This document shows, piece by piece, positions 19,083-28,327 of a DNA stretch of 64,000 bases. The notes beneath the pieces were generated by a model. The model did not search any database, was not told the DNA's origin, and saw only the letters and a list, made by a program, of their open reading frames with translations. This DNA comes from Chthoniobacterales bacterium (GTDB taxonomy: Bacteria > Verrucomicrobiota > Verrucomicrobiia > Chthoniobacterales > UBA10450): positions 186,001 to 250,000 of the forward strand of contig DATENU010000010.1 in NCBI GenBank assembly GCA_035274845.1. Direction: 5' to 3'. Made by a program: the position numbers and the translations under genes. How positions within the stretch are numbered: position 1 is the first letter of the stretch; every line of letters begins with the position of its first letter.

Positions 19083-21545
19083 ATGATCACCGACATTCGC
19101 TACGGGCTGCGCCAACTCATCCAGCATCCTGGATTCGCGATCATCGCGATTCTCACTCTCGCGCTCGGGATTGGCGCGAACACTGCAATCTTCAGCGTGG
19201 TCAATGCGATCCTCCTCAAGCCGCTGCCATTCCCGAATCCCGATCAACTCGTCGCGTTCGGCAATGTCGATCTAACCGAGACCGCATCGCCGCCGAAGCT
19301 CTACTCGCTTTGTCACCCCGATTTCTTCGATTTCCGGGAGCAAAACCAAAGCTTCCAAAACATGGCAATTTATCGCGACCGGACGCTCGCGCTCGTGGAC
19401 GAACAGGGCGCGCAAAGTGTTCGCGGGCTGAAAGCGAGCGGCGAATTTTTCGATGTTCTCGGGACCAAACCGGTCCTCGGCCGCGGCTTCACGCGCGTGG
19501 ACGAACAGGCTGGCGGCGGACCGGGCGGCTTGAAAGTCGTTATCAGTGACGGATTTTGGCAGAGCCACTTTAACCGGGCAGAAAACGCGATCGGCAGCGT
19601 GTTAATGCTCGACGGTCGCCCTCACACGGTTATCGGAATAATGCCGTCCGGTTTCCAGTTCCCGATCCAGACCGATCCGATTGGGATTTACACGACCATC
19701 GCTGACGATGCCTCCACGCCCGACGGAACCACGGCCGTCTCGCAACAGCGCGGCAATCATAGCATGCTCGGAATCGCGCGGCTGAAACCCGGCGTGTCCA
19801 TTGCGCAGGCAAATACGGAGCTGCGCACCATCGCCGCGGCGCTCGAGAAAAAATATCCGGAAACGAACACCAAGAGTAGCGTGGCCTCGCAACCGCTCCG
19901 CGACGACATCGTGGGCGATGTCCGGACGGCGCTGTGGGTTTTGTTCGGCGCGGTTGGGTGCCTGCTTCTCATCGCCAACGCGAACGTCGCCAACCTGATG
20001 CTCGCGCGCGCGTCGGTGCGGGGAAAAGAAATCGCGTTGCGCAGTGCGCTTGGCGCCAGCCGGCTTCGGATCCTTCGCCAGTTGCTCACCGAGAGCGTTC
20101 TCCTCGCGGCGCTCGGCGGATTATTCGGGCTCCTCCTCGCCCAATGGGGAACCGAAGCGCTCATCGCCGTCGTGCCGCAAAACATCCCACGTGTCGCGGA
20201 CATCAAATTGGACGGCGCGGTCCTCGCCTTCACTCTGCTTCTTTCCCTGACGACCGGTATTGTCTTCGGTCTCGTTCCCGCGTGGCAGGCGTCGCACGTC
20301 GATTTGAATACCGCGCTCAAATCCGGCATGCGCGGCGCCGGCGGGTCCGAAGGAAAACATCGACTGCGCAATGCGCTGGTCATGACCGAGGTCGCGCTCG
20401 CGTTGATTCTTTTGATCTGCGCCAGTCTCCTGATCCAAAGTTTCGCCCGTCTCGGTCACGTCGATACCGGCATGCGGACCGAACGGCTCTTCACCGCGAG
20501 TATTGGGCTTCCGCAAGCGGCCTATCCGAAGCCGGAAAATCTTGTCGCTTTTTTTGACCGGCTCATGCCGCGGATCCGCGCGATCCCCGGGGTGGAATCG
20601 GCGACCGCGGTCTGGCCATTACCGCTCAGCGGAAGCATAAACGTCAGCTCGTTCGACATCGAAGAACGCCCCGCGCCGGAAGGCCAGCAGCCCGACGCGG
20701 TGCACCGAATCGTCGACTCCGATTATTTCAAGACAATGGGAATCCCCGTTCTTCAGGGTCGCGGTTTCGAGCCGACCGATCAGTTGAAGTCGGTGCCGGT
20801 GGTGATCGTGACCGAGCAATTCGTGAAGAAGTTCTTCCCGGGACAAAACGTGATCGGCAAACATATCAAGCCGAGCTGGGCCATCGGCGACGAGAAATCG
20901 CTTATGCGGACGATCATCGGGGTGGTCGGCAACATAAAGCACCGGTCGTTGCGCTCTGAGTTTACCCCGGAAATTTATTTGTCGGCTTCGCAAATGCCGG
21001 TGGATTCGATGTCGATCGTGGCGCGGACCAGCGTGTCGAATCCCGCTGCCATTACTTCGGCGGTGCGCAAGGAGCTGGCCGAGGTGGACCGCAACATTCC
21101 GTTGGTTCGGGTGCGGGTGTTCGACGAATACCTCGCCCGCGCGCTCGCCCGCCCGCGCTTCAATGCGATGTTGCTTACAATTTTTGCGGGAACTGCGCTC
21201 CTGCTCACCGCGATCGGAATTTACGGCGTCATGGCCTACTCGGTTTCGCAGCGCACGAACGAAATTGGAATTCGGATCGCGCTTGGGGCGGGCCGGAATT
21301 CCATCTTTCGCCTCGTCGTTGGCCAGGCCATGACGATCGTGGCGATCAGCCTCGTGGCCGGAGTGGTGGGCGCTTTTGCCGCCACCCGGTTGTTAAACAG
21401 CCTTCTTTATGGGATCGGCGCGTCCGATCCCGTGACCTTCATCGCAATCATGCTGCTCGTTACCGTCGTCGCCTTTCTCGCCGCCTGGTTGCCCGCGCGA
21501 CGAGCGACCCGGGTGGATCCGATTGTCGCGCTTCGCGCGGAATGA
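19083..21545 (+). CDS. ADOP-family permease (9 of 10 in array)
   Basis: 820 residues starting [18 protein letters not shown]. It is the sister of the preceding gene, sharing [16 protein letters not shown] and [22 protein letters not shown]. The first periplasmic domain begins with a Cys-containing block ([18 protein letters not shown]) not seen in its sister. The C-terminal FtsX half is [15 protein letters not shown] and the tail [15 protein letters not shown]. The stop overlaps the first unit of a GACGAAT-type heptamer array, and a 119-bp palindromic element separates it from the last permease. Confidence 0.9.
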   Translation: MITDIRYGLRQLIQHPGFAIIAILTLALGIGANTAIFSVVNAILLKPLPFPNPDQLVAFGNVDLTETASPPKLYSLCHPDFFDFREQNQSFQNMAIYRDRTLALVDEQGAQSVRGLKASGEFFDVLGTKPVLGRGFTRVDEQAGGGPGGLKVVISDGFWQSHFNRAENAIGSVLMLDGRPHTVIGIMPSGFQFPIQTDPIGIYTTIADDASTPDGTTAVSQQRGNHSMLGIARLKPGVSIAQANTELRTIAAALEKKYPETNTKSSVASQPLRDDIVGDVRTALWVLFGAVGCLLLIANANVANLMLARASVRGKEIALRSALGASRLRILRQLLTESVLLAALGGLFGLLLAQWGTEALIAVVPQNIPRVADIKLDGAVLAFTLLLSLTTGIVFGLVPAWQASHVDLNTALKSGMRGAGGSEGKHRLRNALVMTEVALALILLICASLLIQSFARLGHVDTGMRTERLFTASIGLPQAAYPKPENLVAFFDRLMPRIRAIPGVESATAVWPLPLSGSINVSSFDIEERPAPEGQQPDAVHRIVDSDYFKTMGIPVLQGRGFEPTDQLKSVPVVIVTEQFVKKFFPGQNVIGKHIKPSWAIGDEKSLMRTIIGVVGNIKHRSLRSEFTPEIYLSASQMPVDSMSIVARTSVSNPAAITSAVRKELAEVDRNIPLVRVRVFDEYLARALARPRFNAMLLTIFAGTALLLTAIGIYGVMAYSVSQRTNEIGIRIALGAGRNSIFRLVVGQAMTIVAISLVAGVVGAFAATRLLNSLLYGIGASDPVTFIAIMLLVTVVAFLAAWLPARRATRVDPIVALRAE

Positions 21546-21725
21546 CGAATGACGAAAGACGAAGGAATGACCCGGGTAGGGTGGGCATCTTGCCCGCCGA
21601 GCGACGCATCTTGCGGCGCGCTCTTTCGGCTGCTGACCAAAGATTGTTTTGGCAAGATGCCAAAACCGGCGGGCGAGACGCCCACCCTACCCTTCCTTCG
21701 TCATTCCGTCATTCGTCATTCACTC
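21546..21725. repeat. Composite element: palindromic 119-bp core flanked by inverted heptamer arrays
   Basis: The core at 21574-21692 begins GGGTAGGGTGGGC and ends GCCCACCCTACCC, and contains internal inverted segments (GGGCATCTTGCCC; TTTTGGCAAGATGCCAAAA). GACGAAT-type units (21546-21572) lie on the left and their complements (ATTCGTC type, 21693-21725) on the right, so the whole structure is a larger inverted repeat. A second copy of the core, in opposite orientation and differing at about five positions, lies at 33896-34014. It has no coding capacity; it resembles a MITE or REP-type element. Confidence 0.8.
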
Positions 21726-21759
21726 ATCATCTCTCGCCTAACCTAACGACTACTTTCTC

Positions 21760-24213
21760 ATGCAAACTCTCTTTTCCGACATCCGCTACGCGTTTCGCAT
21801 GATCGCGAAATCACCCGGGTTCGCCGGGCTCGCCGTGCTCGCGTTCGCCCTCGGCATTGGCGCCAACACCGCTATCTTCAGCGTGGTCAACGCCGTCCTG
21901 CTTCGGCCGCTGCCTTATCCGCATTCGGAGCGCTTGATCAACATCCGGGAGAAAACTCCGACCTTCCCGGGGGGTTCAGTGAGTTACCCGAACTTCCTCG
22001 ACTGGCGCGCCGCGCAGCACAGCTTCACCGACCTGACCCTTTTCCGCCGCGAATCCTATAACCTTTCCAGCGTCAAAGGAGGCACGGCGCCAGAACGCAT
22101 TGGCGGAGCGCGCGTGACGGCGAATTTCCTGACCGTTCTCGAGGTGGCTCCGCAGCTGGGCCGCGATTTTACGGAGGCGGATGACGTGCCTCATGGCCCG
22201 AAAGTGGCGCTCATTACCGAGAAGATGTGGAAGAAACGCTTCGGCGGATCGCGCGACGTTCTTGGCCAGCACATTTTGGTCGACGGCATTTCCTACGAAA
22301 TCATCGGCGTGTTGCCAGCGACTGTCCGCATGCCGCGGCTGGCGGAGATTTACGTCCCCCTGGGTGACGTTCGAACCGAACAGGGTGTCCTCTTGCGTGA
22401 TAATCATCCCGGCTTCGGCGCTCTCGGCCGCTTGAAAGAAGGGACGACCCTGGAACAAGCCCGCGCCGATCTGGACACGATCGCGGTCGCCTTGGAAAAG
22501 AAATATCCGGACTCGAATACTGGGCGGCGGATCACCACCCAGTTGCTCTTGGAATCATCCGTCGGCGAGTACCGGCAAAGCCTTTATCTTCTGCTTGGCG
22601 CGGTCGCCTGTGTTTTGCTGATCGCCTGCGCGAACGTCGCGAACCTGCAGCTTGCCCGTATGCTGGCCCGGGGCAAGGAACTGGCCGTGCGGAGCGCGCT
22701 CGGCGCAAGCGGCTGGCGTCTCACTCGGCAAGTGCTGACCGAAAGCGCGGTCCTCGCGTTGCTGGGCGCGCTCGCTGGAGTCCTGCTCGCCATCTGGAGC
22801 CTCGACGCCATTCTGGCGCTGAGTCCGGCGCGCGTCCCGCGTTTCCACGAAACCCGGATCGACTTGTTCGCGCTCGGGTTCACCGTCGCCGTGGCGATCC
22901 TTTCCGGCGTCCTGGTTGGAATTTGGCCGGCCTGGCGAATCTCAAAAAGCAGCTCCCTCGCCCTGGCTTTGCATGAAAGCGCTCGCGGCAGCAGCGACGG
23001 AGTGAATAAGCAGCGCGCCCGCTCAGGCCTCGTCATCACCCAGGTGGCGCTGGCGGTGGTTCTCCTCGCGGCGGGCGGTTTGATGCTGAAGAGCTTCTGG
23101 CGCGCGCAACAGGCGCCGCTTGGTTTTGATCCGCACAATATCCTCACGCTGACTGTCGCCTTGCCGAGTGCGCGCTACGACAAGGAAGAAAAAATCAACG
23201 TTTTCTACGACAAGCTCCTCGCCAAAGTCTCCGCGCTCCCTTCTGTCACCGCCGCCGCGATCGGGGTGAATGTGCCGTTCGACGACAACGAATGGGACAG
23301 CTCTTTTCATCTCACCGGCACCCCGCCGCACGAGCATGGCAAGGAACCTTCCGCCGAAATTAATTTCGTCTCGCCCGATTACTTCAAAGTCCTCGGCATG
23401 CCGGTCGCGCGCGGCCGCGCTTTTGGACGCGAGGAAACGCCAGGTAAACAAACCGCCGTCATGATCGATGAAAGCCTGGCCAAGAAGTTTTTCCCGGGGC
23501 AGGATCCGGTCGGCAAGCAGCTCGACAACAACCAGACGCTGAAGGAGAACCCTCCGCCGCTGACGATTGTCGGCATCGTGCCGCGAACGCGAAACGAGGC
23601 GCCGGGCGAAAAGAACGTCGAGAGCCTGAATTTCCCGCAGCTTTATTTGCCGTTCACCCAGTTCCCGAATGAAAACGTGACTTTGCTGGTGCGCGTCGCC
23701 GCTGGCGATCCACTCGCGCTTGCCCCGGCGGTCAAACGCGAGATCGAATCGATCGACCCCGACCAGCCGGTCGCTCAGATTTCGACGATGGAAAACAATA
23801 TCGGCGCGAGCCTGGCTGCGCGCCGCCTGACCATGATGCTCCTCGGCGCTTTCGCCGGGCTTGCGCTCGTCCTGGCCAGTGTCGGCATTTACGGCGTGAT
23901 GGCGTTGAGCACCACCCAACGCACCCGGGAAATGGGAATCCGTTTCGCGCTGGGCGCCAGCCGCGCCGATGTGTTGCGCCTCGTTCTCGGCAAAGGCATT
24001 TCGCTCATCGGCGTCGGATTGCTGGCCGGGCTTATCGGCGCGTTCCTCGCGAGCCAGGCCTTAAGCAGTTTGCTTTACAACGTCGGTTCTCTCGACGCCG
24101 TCGCGCTCATCGGCGCCGTCGTTACCCTGGCCGCCGTTGCCTTCCTCGCCTGCTATCTTCCCGCCCGCCGCGCCAGCCAGGTCAATCCGATCGAAGCTTT
24201 GCGCATGGAATAA
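21760..24213 (+). CDS. ADOP-family permease (10 of 10 in array)
   Basis: 817 residues starting [21 protein letters not shown], with an N-terminus slightly longer than in the other members. The central half reads [22 protein letters not shown] and the C-terminal half [22 protein letters not shown]; the tail is [15 protein letters not shown]. Its C-terminal stretch ([27 protein letters not shown]) is closely matched by a truncated copy at 28023-28190 beyond the LRR-Roc-COR-TIR gene. The spacer before it holds the composite palindromic element instead of a simple leader array. It is the last intact permease of the array. Confidence 0.9.
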   Translation: MQTLFSDIRYAFRMIAKSPGFAGLAVLAFALGIGANTAIFSVVNAVLLRPLPYPHSERLINIREKTPTFPGGSVSYPNFLDWRAAQHSFTDLTLFRRESYNLSSVKGGTAPERIGGARVTANFLTVLEVAPQLGRDFTEADDVPHGPKVALITEKMWKKRFGGSRDVLGQHILVDGISYEIIGVLPATVRMPRLAEIYVPLGDVRTEQGVLLRDNHPGFGALGRLKEGTTLEQARADLDTIAVALEKKYPDSNTGRRITTQLLLESSVGEYRQSLYLLLGAVACVLLIACANVANLQLARMLARGKELAVRSALGASGWRLTRQVLTESAVLALLGALAGVLLAIWSLDAILALSPARVPRFHETRIDLFALGFTVAVAILSGVLVGIWPAWRISKSSSLALALHESARGSSDGVNKQRARSGLVITQVALAVVLLAAGGLMLKSFWRAQQAPLGFDPHNILTLTVALPSARYDKEEKINVFYDKLLAKVSALPSVTAAAIGVNVPFDDNEWDSSFHLTGTPPHEHGKEPSAEINFVSPDYFKVLGMPVARGRAFGREETPGKQTAVMIDESLAKKFFPGQDPVGKQLDNNQTLKENPPPLTIVGIVPRTRNEAPGEKNVESLNFPQLYLPFTQFPNENVTLLVRVAAGDPLALAPAVKREIESIDPDQPVAQISTMENNIGASLAARRLTMMLLGAFAGLALVLASVGIYGVMALSTTQRTREMGIRFALGASRADVLRLVLGKGISLIGVGLLAGLIGAFLASQALSSLLYNVGSLDAVALIGAVVTLAAVAFLACYLPARRASQVNPIEALRME

Positions 24214-24275
24214 GATCGAAGGAGATGCTTCTGCGCCCCTCGGCGCTATTTCAACCTAAGGAACTTAACTTAACG

Positions 24276-27200
24276 TTACTCTTTGTTCGTGGCACCCGAC
24301 AGCAAGAAATCTGACCACAGAGTCTTGCCGAGGTTTGTGAGCGTCCCTGCGATGTTCCCGCTGAAGTCCTTCACAAAACTCGACGCCTCCAGCAAGCCCT
24401 CGGCAGAAACCTCATACCACTTCCGGTTTGGCTTGGCGCTTGTTGCTTGTTTAACGAGCATTTCCAAATTCTCTGCTACTTGGGGGGCATCCTCCTGCTT
24501 CTCCGCGGGCAGCGCCTTGAGAAGTTGCTCCACCTGCATCGCCAGTTCCGCCAGCAAGTCTTTCCGTTCTCCGGGTGCCTGTTGCTGGATGATGTTGGTG
24601 CAATTTGTCAACGTTTGGCCGATTTGACTATTGGTGACGTCGCCGCCGATATGAACACTTTGGTCGTGGGTCATAGGTTTATCTCCTTTGATATAATCCC
24701 CTTGAACGATGATGGTGATACCCTCCTCCACTTGCTCCCTCGTCGCAGGCTGCTTGAACGCAGGGTCGCCACGGTTCTGCTCTTTCTTTTCCGCCTGCCG
24801 TTTCAGCAGCAGTTTTTCCAATTCTTTCTGTGCAACATTGAATCCCTCTTTCCGGCTCGAATGCTGGCTGACGGCCTTTCCGCCCGGTTTCATGATTTGA
24901 TACTCCGCCAAATCCAATCCTTCCAAGCTAATGTCATCCACGAGAATCAGCACAAACAGAAAATCCCTCCCCTTGTAGCGCAGTCTCTCACGGGCTGCCT
25001 TGATCTCTACAGTTCCGATGAAATCGGACGCGAGGAATGCTGTCGTCAGCAGCCCCACGAAGACGTCCATGTTCTCCAGATTCTCCTCAATCTCCTGTCG
25101 CCACCGCATTCCGGGTTCGATGAGCCCATCGTGCCACGGTGTGATGAATTTCTTCTTCGTCATGACGGTCAGGTTTTGCTGAAAAATTCCCTTCGCTTTT
25201 TTATCCTCGTGGGAATAGCTCAGGAAGGCATTTAGAGGTATCCGGCCTTCGCCACGGGCTTCCGGCTCGGACGCTTGATTTAGTTGGGGAGTCGGCTCGA
25301 CCAATGCATCTCCCTGCGGTGTTTTTACTGCGACCTGCTGTTTGCCTAATTCGGCAGCCTCCAAATCGGCCACTGGGCGAAAGATTCCAGGCAACCCGGC
25401 CAGTTCTACCTCCGCAACCGGTTTCGGCTCGGGCAGGTCGGAGTGGATACGCTCCAGATTTCCCTGGATTATTTCCAGCAGCCGCAAGCGATCTGTATTG
25501 GGGCCGAATGCCGTCACCTCGACTTGATTGCGTTTCTCACCGCGGCGGACCAGCGCGGCGGCTTGGCCGTCTTGCAGCACTACGCCGTTGCGCCAGCGCG
25601 GCATACCGTCGCTCAGGGAATGCGTCAATACGATGAAACGCGGCAGCACTCCTTCGGGTAGCGGATCATAGATGTAGCGCAGCCGGACACTGCCCGGCTT
25701 CTGCCAGTCTGTTGTCACGCCTTCGGGTTGAAATTCTCCCAACGCCCCTGGTATAAGCCAGGTGTTGGGCACAGTTCCGTGTTCCTCGTCTAGAGGAAAA
25801 CACATTTCAAAACGCTCCATCAATCGCAATAGGAATCGCACGGTCTCCTCCGTTTCGCCGGGCAGCGCTTCCTGCGCCTCCCCTAGTGTGAGTGTGCCAT
25901 CGCTGTGAGGATGGTCTTTGAAGCGTAACAGGCGATAGACGCCATCAGTTACCCAGTGCGGATTGAGTACCGCAGTATCTCGTAGCCGCGGTTCATCTAC
26001 GAAATGCAAAATCGCCCCTAGCTTATGTAATAACCGCGCCAGCGACTCTTGCTTTGCGGGATCCTCTTCACCGCGTTTGGCGCAAATAGCACGAAACTGG
26101 TCGAAAGTAATGTGCTGTCGACCCGTGCTCCTATATGTCGTATGGCCTGCCAGCCCAAGCCAGCGCTTTAGCTGGTAGCCTGTAGATTGACTCTCTGACG
26201 TCGCTTCTGGCCTGCAATCTTCCATTACTTTCAACCAAGTTTCTGGTACCAATAACTTCGGTGGTTCAGTATCCCTGAGCGACTCAATGGCGTTGCAGAG
26301 TTTCTCCCGAAGCGTCTCGCAGCCCTCTCGTTTTTCGCAGTTCGTCGGGGTAAAGCTCTGCACAAACGGAAAGCGCTCCTGCAACGCTCGCCGGTCCACG
26401 TCATATCCGCCCTGTCGCGCATCCTGCCGGTTGAGCGCCACCAGGACTGGCGCGGCACCCGCATACCGCTTAAGGAGTCCGAGCCAATATTCTGCATCCT
26501 GCATCTCAGTATTCGATCGCGGATCAAGAACCAACACATAGACGCAGCCCTCCGTGAGGAAAAACTGATGCAGCGCGTGCGTAATCTCCTGCCCTGCGAA
26601 ATCCCAAAGCCTCACCGTCATTTCGCTCGCCGGGCAGAATAGTCGAAAGCTTTCCAATGCAATGCCTGGCGTCTCTGGCTCCGCCTTATCATGAGGTTGA
26701 TCCATAAAGAACCGCCGCAAACTCGTTTTTCCCGCACCGCCGCGGCCCACGAGCATTACCTTGATCTCGTTTATCGCGCATAGCGTCCCCGTTGCCTCCC
26801 CTTGGCGCTGGGCGAAGTAAAAGTTTAGAATGTCTTCCGGACGCGCAGCCGATTTCTTGTCGGGACCCTCAACTTCTGGGCGTGTTGGTCCCAGGATGGA
26901 GTCGGGAATGGCCAACGGTTTGTTGTCCTGAAGAAAAAGCCGCATGAGATTCGGGAGTTTCCCGATCTCGTAAGGCAGGGTGCGCAGTTGGTTGTGATCG
27001 AGAGAAAGCGTCCTCAGATTGGTGAGCTGGCCGATTTCAGGCGGCACGGTGGTCAGCTGGTTGTTGCTGAGGTTAAGTGTCGGCAGATTGGTGAGCTGGC
27101 CGATTTCGGGCGGCACGGTACTCAGTTGGTTGCTGCTGAGATTAAGCGTCGTCAGATTGGTGAGCTGGCCGATTTCAGGCGGCAGTGTGCCCAGTCGGTT

Positions 27201-27395
27201 GTTGCTGAGATAAAGCTCTCTCAGCTCGGTAAGCTTAGCGATTTCAGGCGGCAGTGTAGATAGCTGATTGTTGGCGAGATGAAGGTCTCTCAACTGGTTA
27301 AGCTGAGTGATTTCATTCGGGAAGGTCGTCAGCTGGTTAGAGTCGAGGTAAAGGGCCGTGAGGTTGGCGCTGAGCCGTGCAATCTCCGAGGGCAA
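24276..27395 (-). CDS. LRR-Roc-COR-TIR protein, main part (downstream of a frameshift)
   Basis: This frame gives 1039 residues and should be read as the continuation of the LRR frame at 27337-27999; one extra G within 27446-27448 separates them. Repaired, the product would be about 1240 residues. Domains in this part: leucine-rich repeats of about 23 residues (1-165, LPPEIGQLTNL type); a Roc GTPase with P-loop GRGGAGKTS (218-226), switch LWDFAGQE (263-270) and LNRQD (321-325); a COR-like region (about 380-660); a TIR domain (about 720-865) beginning NAFLSYSHEDKK, with Glu797 in GTVEIKAARE at the usual position of the NADase glutamate. The tail has a polar segment (QSVHIGGDVTNSQIG) and a helical end. 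Roc-COR proteins are dimeric GTPase switches and TIR domains often degrade NAD+ in immune proteins; an anti-phage role is inference. Its base composition looks less GC-rich than its neighbours. Confidence 0.85.
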   Translation of the reverse strand: MPSEIARLSANLTALYLDSNQLTTFPNEITQLNQLRDLHLANNQLSTLPPEIAKLTELRELYLSNNRLGTLPPEIGQLTNLTTLNLSSNQLSTVPPEIGQLTNLPTLNLSNNQLTTVPPEIGQLTNLRTLSLDHNQLRTLPYEIGKLPNLMRLFLQDNKPLAIPDSILGPTRPEVEGPDKKSAARPEDILNFYFAQRQGEATGTLCAINEIKVMLVGRGGAGKTSLRRFFMDQPHDKAEPETPGIALESFRLFCPASEMTVRLWDFAGQEITHALHQFFLTEGCVYVLVLDPRSNTEMQDAEYWLGLLKRYAGAAPVLVALNRQDARQGGYDVDRRALQERFPFVQSFTPTNCEKREGCETLREKLCNAIESLRDTEPPKLLVPETWLKVMEDCRPEATSESQSTGYQLKRWLGLAGHTTYRSTGRQHITFDQFRAICAKRGEEDPAKQESLARLLHKLGAILHFVDEPRLRDTAVLNPHWVTDGVYRLLRFKDHPHSDGTLTLGEAQEALPGETEETVRFLLRLMERFEMCFPLDEEHGTVPNTWLIPGALGEFQPEGVTTDWQKPGSVRLRYIYDPLPEGVLPRFIVLTHSLSDGMPRWRNGVVLQDGQAAALVRRGEKRNQVEVTAFGPNTDRLRLLEIIQGNLERIHSDLPEPKPVAEVELAGLPGIFRPVADLEAAELGKQQVAVKTPQGDALVEPTPQLNQASEPEARGEGRIPLNAFLSYSHEDKKAKGIFQQNLTVMTKKKFITPWHDGLIEPGMRWRQEIEENLENMDVFVGLLTTAFLASDFIGTVEIKAARERLRYKGRDFLFVLILVDDISLEGLDLAEYQIMKPGGKAVSQHSSRKEGFNVAQKELEKLLLKRQAEKKEQNRGDPAFKQPATREQVEEGITIIVQGDYIKGDKPMTHDQSVHIGGDVTNSQIGQTLTNCTNIIQQQAPGERKDLLAELAMQVEQLLKALPAEKQEDAPQVAENLEMLVKQATSAKPNRKWYEVSAEGLLEASSFVKDFSGNIAGTLTNLGKTLWSDFLLSGATNKE

Positions 27396-27999
27396 AGTAC
27401 TCAGTTGGTTGTTGCTGAGATAAAGCGTGGCCAGCTTGGTGAGCTGGGCCGATTTCAGGCGGCAGAGTGCTTAGTTTGTTGTTGCCAAGGAAGAGAATCT
27501 CTAGCTGGGCGAGCTGGCCAATCTCTGCGGCTAGCGTGCTCAATTGGCTATTGGCAAAAAAGAAGTTTTCCAAGTTGGCGAGCTGGCCAATCTCTGCGGG
27601 GAAGACGCTGAACTGATTGCTCATCAGAGAAAGGCTGGTCAGTTTTGCAAGCTGGCCGATTTCAGGCCGCAAGGCGCTCAGTGGATTGCTGTCGAGGGAT
27701 AGGATTGCCAGGTTGGCGAGTTGGCCGATTTCAGGTGGCAGAGAGCTCAATTGGTTGCCGTCGATGGAAAGGCTCGTTAGATTGGCGAGTTGACCGATTT
27801 CAGGTGGCAGAGAGCTCAATTGGTTGTGGTTGAGATTAAGGCTCGTCAGATTGGTGAGCTGGCCAATTTCAGGCGGCAAGCGCGTCAGGCTGAGGCCGCT
27901 GAAACTGAGTTCCGTGTCTCCCGCGCGGTAGACGGCGTCGATTCTCTCTAAGGCCTCATTATAGGCTTTTTGCTCGGCTGTTACCGGGTTGCGAGGCAT
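27337..27999 (-). CDS. LRR-Roc-COR-TIR protein, N-terminal LRR part (frameshifted)
   Basis: The frame starts at the ATG giving MPRNPVTAEQKAYNEALERI; an in-frame ATG at 28035 would add 12 unrelated residues. After a short helical cap come about eight 23-residue LRR units of the form LPPEIGQLTNLTSLNLNHN. In the ninth unit the text STLPPEIG is followed by PAHQAGHALSQQQ, whereas the other frame supplies the expected QLTKLATLYLSNNQLSTLP. The cause is an extra G: other units read GAGCTGGCCG on the + strand and this one reads GAGCTGGGCCG at 27443-27450. The reading frames overlap at 27337-27395. Either the gene is freshly inactivated or the base is a sequencing or assembly error. Confidence 0.8.
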   Translation of the reverse strand: MPRNPVTAEQKAYNEALERIDAVYRAGDTELSFSGLSLTRLPPEIGQLTNLTSLNLNHNQLSSLPPEIGQLANLTSLSIDGNQLSSLPPEIGQLANLAILSLDSNPLSALRPEIGQLAKLTSLSLMSNQFSVFPAEIGQLANLENFFFANSQLSTLAAEIGQLAQLEILFLGNNKLSTLPPEIGPAHQAGHALSQQQPTEYFALGDCTAQRQPHGPLPRL

Positions 28000-28022
28000 C
28001 GGACAATTATGGGGAAAGCTCA

Positions 28023-28190
28023 GTGGGATTTGCAAGCGTGCACAGCAACAAGGTCGGCGTCGGGCTTTTGGATGCGGTGGCGTTGATTGGCGCGATCGTG
28101 ACGCTCGCCGCCGTTGGCTTCATTGCCTGCTATCTTGCCGCCCGCCGTGCCAGGATGGTCAATCCTGTCGGAGCGTTGCGCACGGAATAG
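28023..28190 (+). pseudogene. Remnant of an ADOP permease C-terminus
   Basis: The frame ending at the TAG at 28188 reads [20 protein letters not shown] then YLAARRARMVNPVGALRTE. This closely matches the end of the permease at 21760-24213 ([39 protein letters not shown]). Everything upstream of this last membrane helix is missing, and the homology stops about 25 bp from the start of the LRR protein gene. It is therefore a truncated eleventh permease, cut off by whatever event placed the LRR-Roc-COR-TIR gene here. Confidence 0.85.
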
Positions 28191-28196
28191 CGAAGC

Positions 28197-28295
28197 GGCC
28201 TCTTCTGTAGCCGCCGCCCTGTGGGCGGCGCAACGCTGCAGGAATAGCAGGTTACCCCGGCGCTTCGCATAGCGAAGCGGCTACAGTTGGCGGCC
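28197..28295. repeat. REP-like palindromes in a 137-bp spacer
   Basis: CTGTAGCCGCC near 28207 is complementary to GCGGCTACAG near 28278. Internal hairpins are GCCGCCC-TGT-GGGCGGC and CGCTTCGC-ATA-GCGAAGCG. There is no coding capacity. The element separates the permease remnant from the oxidoreductase gene. Confidence 0.6.
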
Positions 28296-28327
28296 CCGCG
28301 CGCGACGCGTAACTTTGCGCCGAAGCG

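Noticed and set aside
24645-27300. LRR DNA repeats as a CRISPR-like or satellite array
   Set aside because: The roughly 69-bp periodicity is the coding pattern of 23-residue leucine-rich repeats in a continuous frame.
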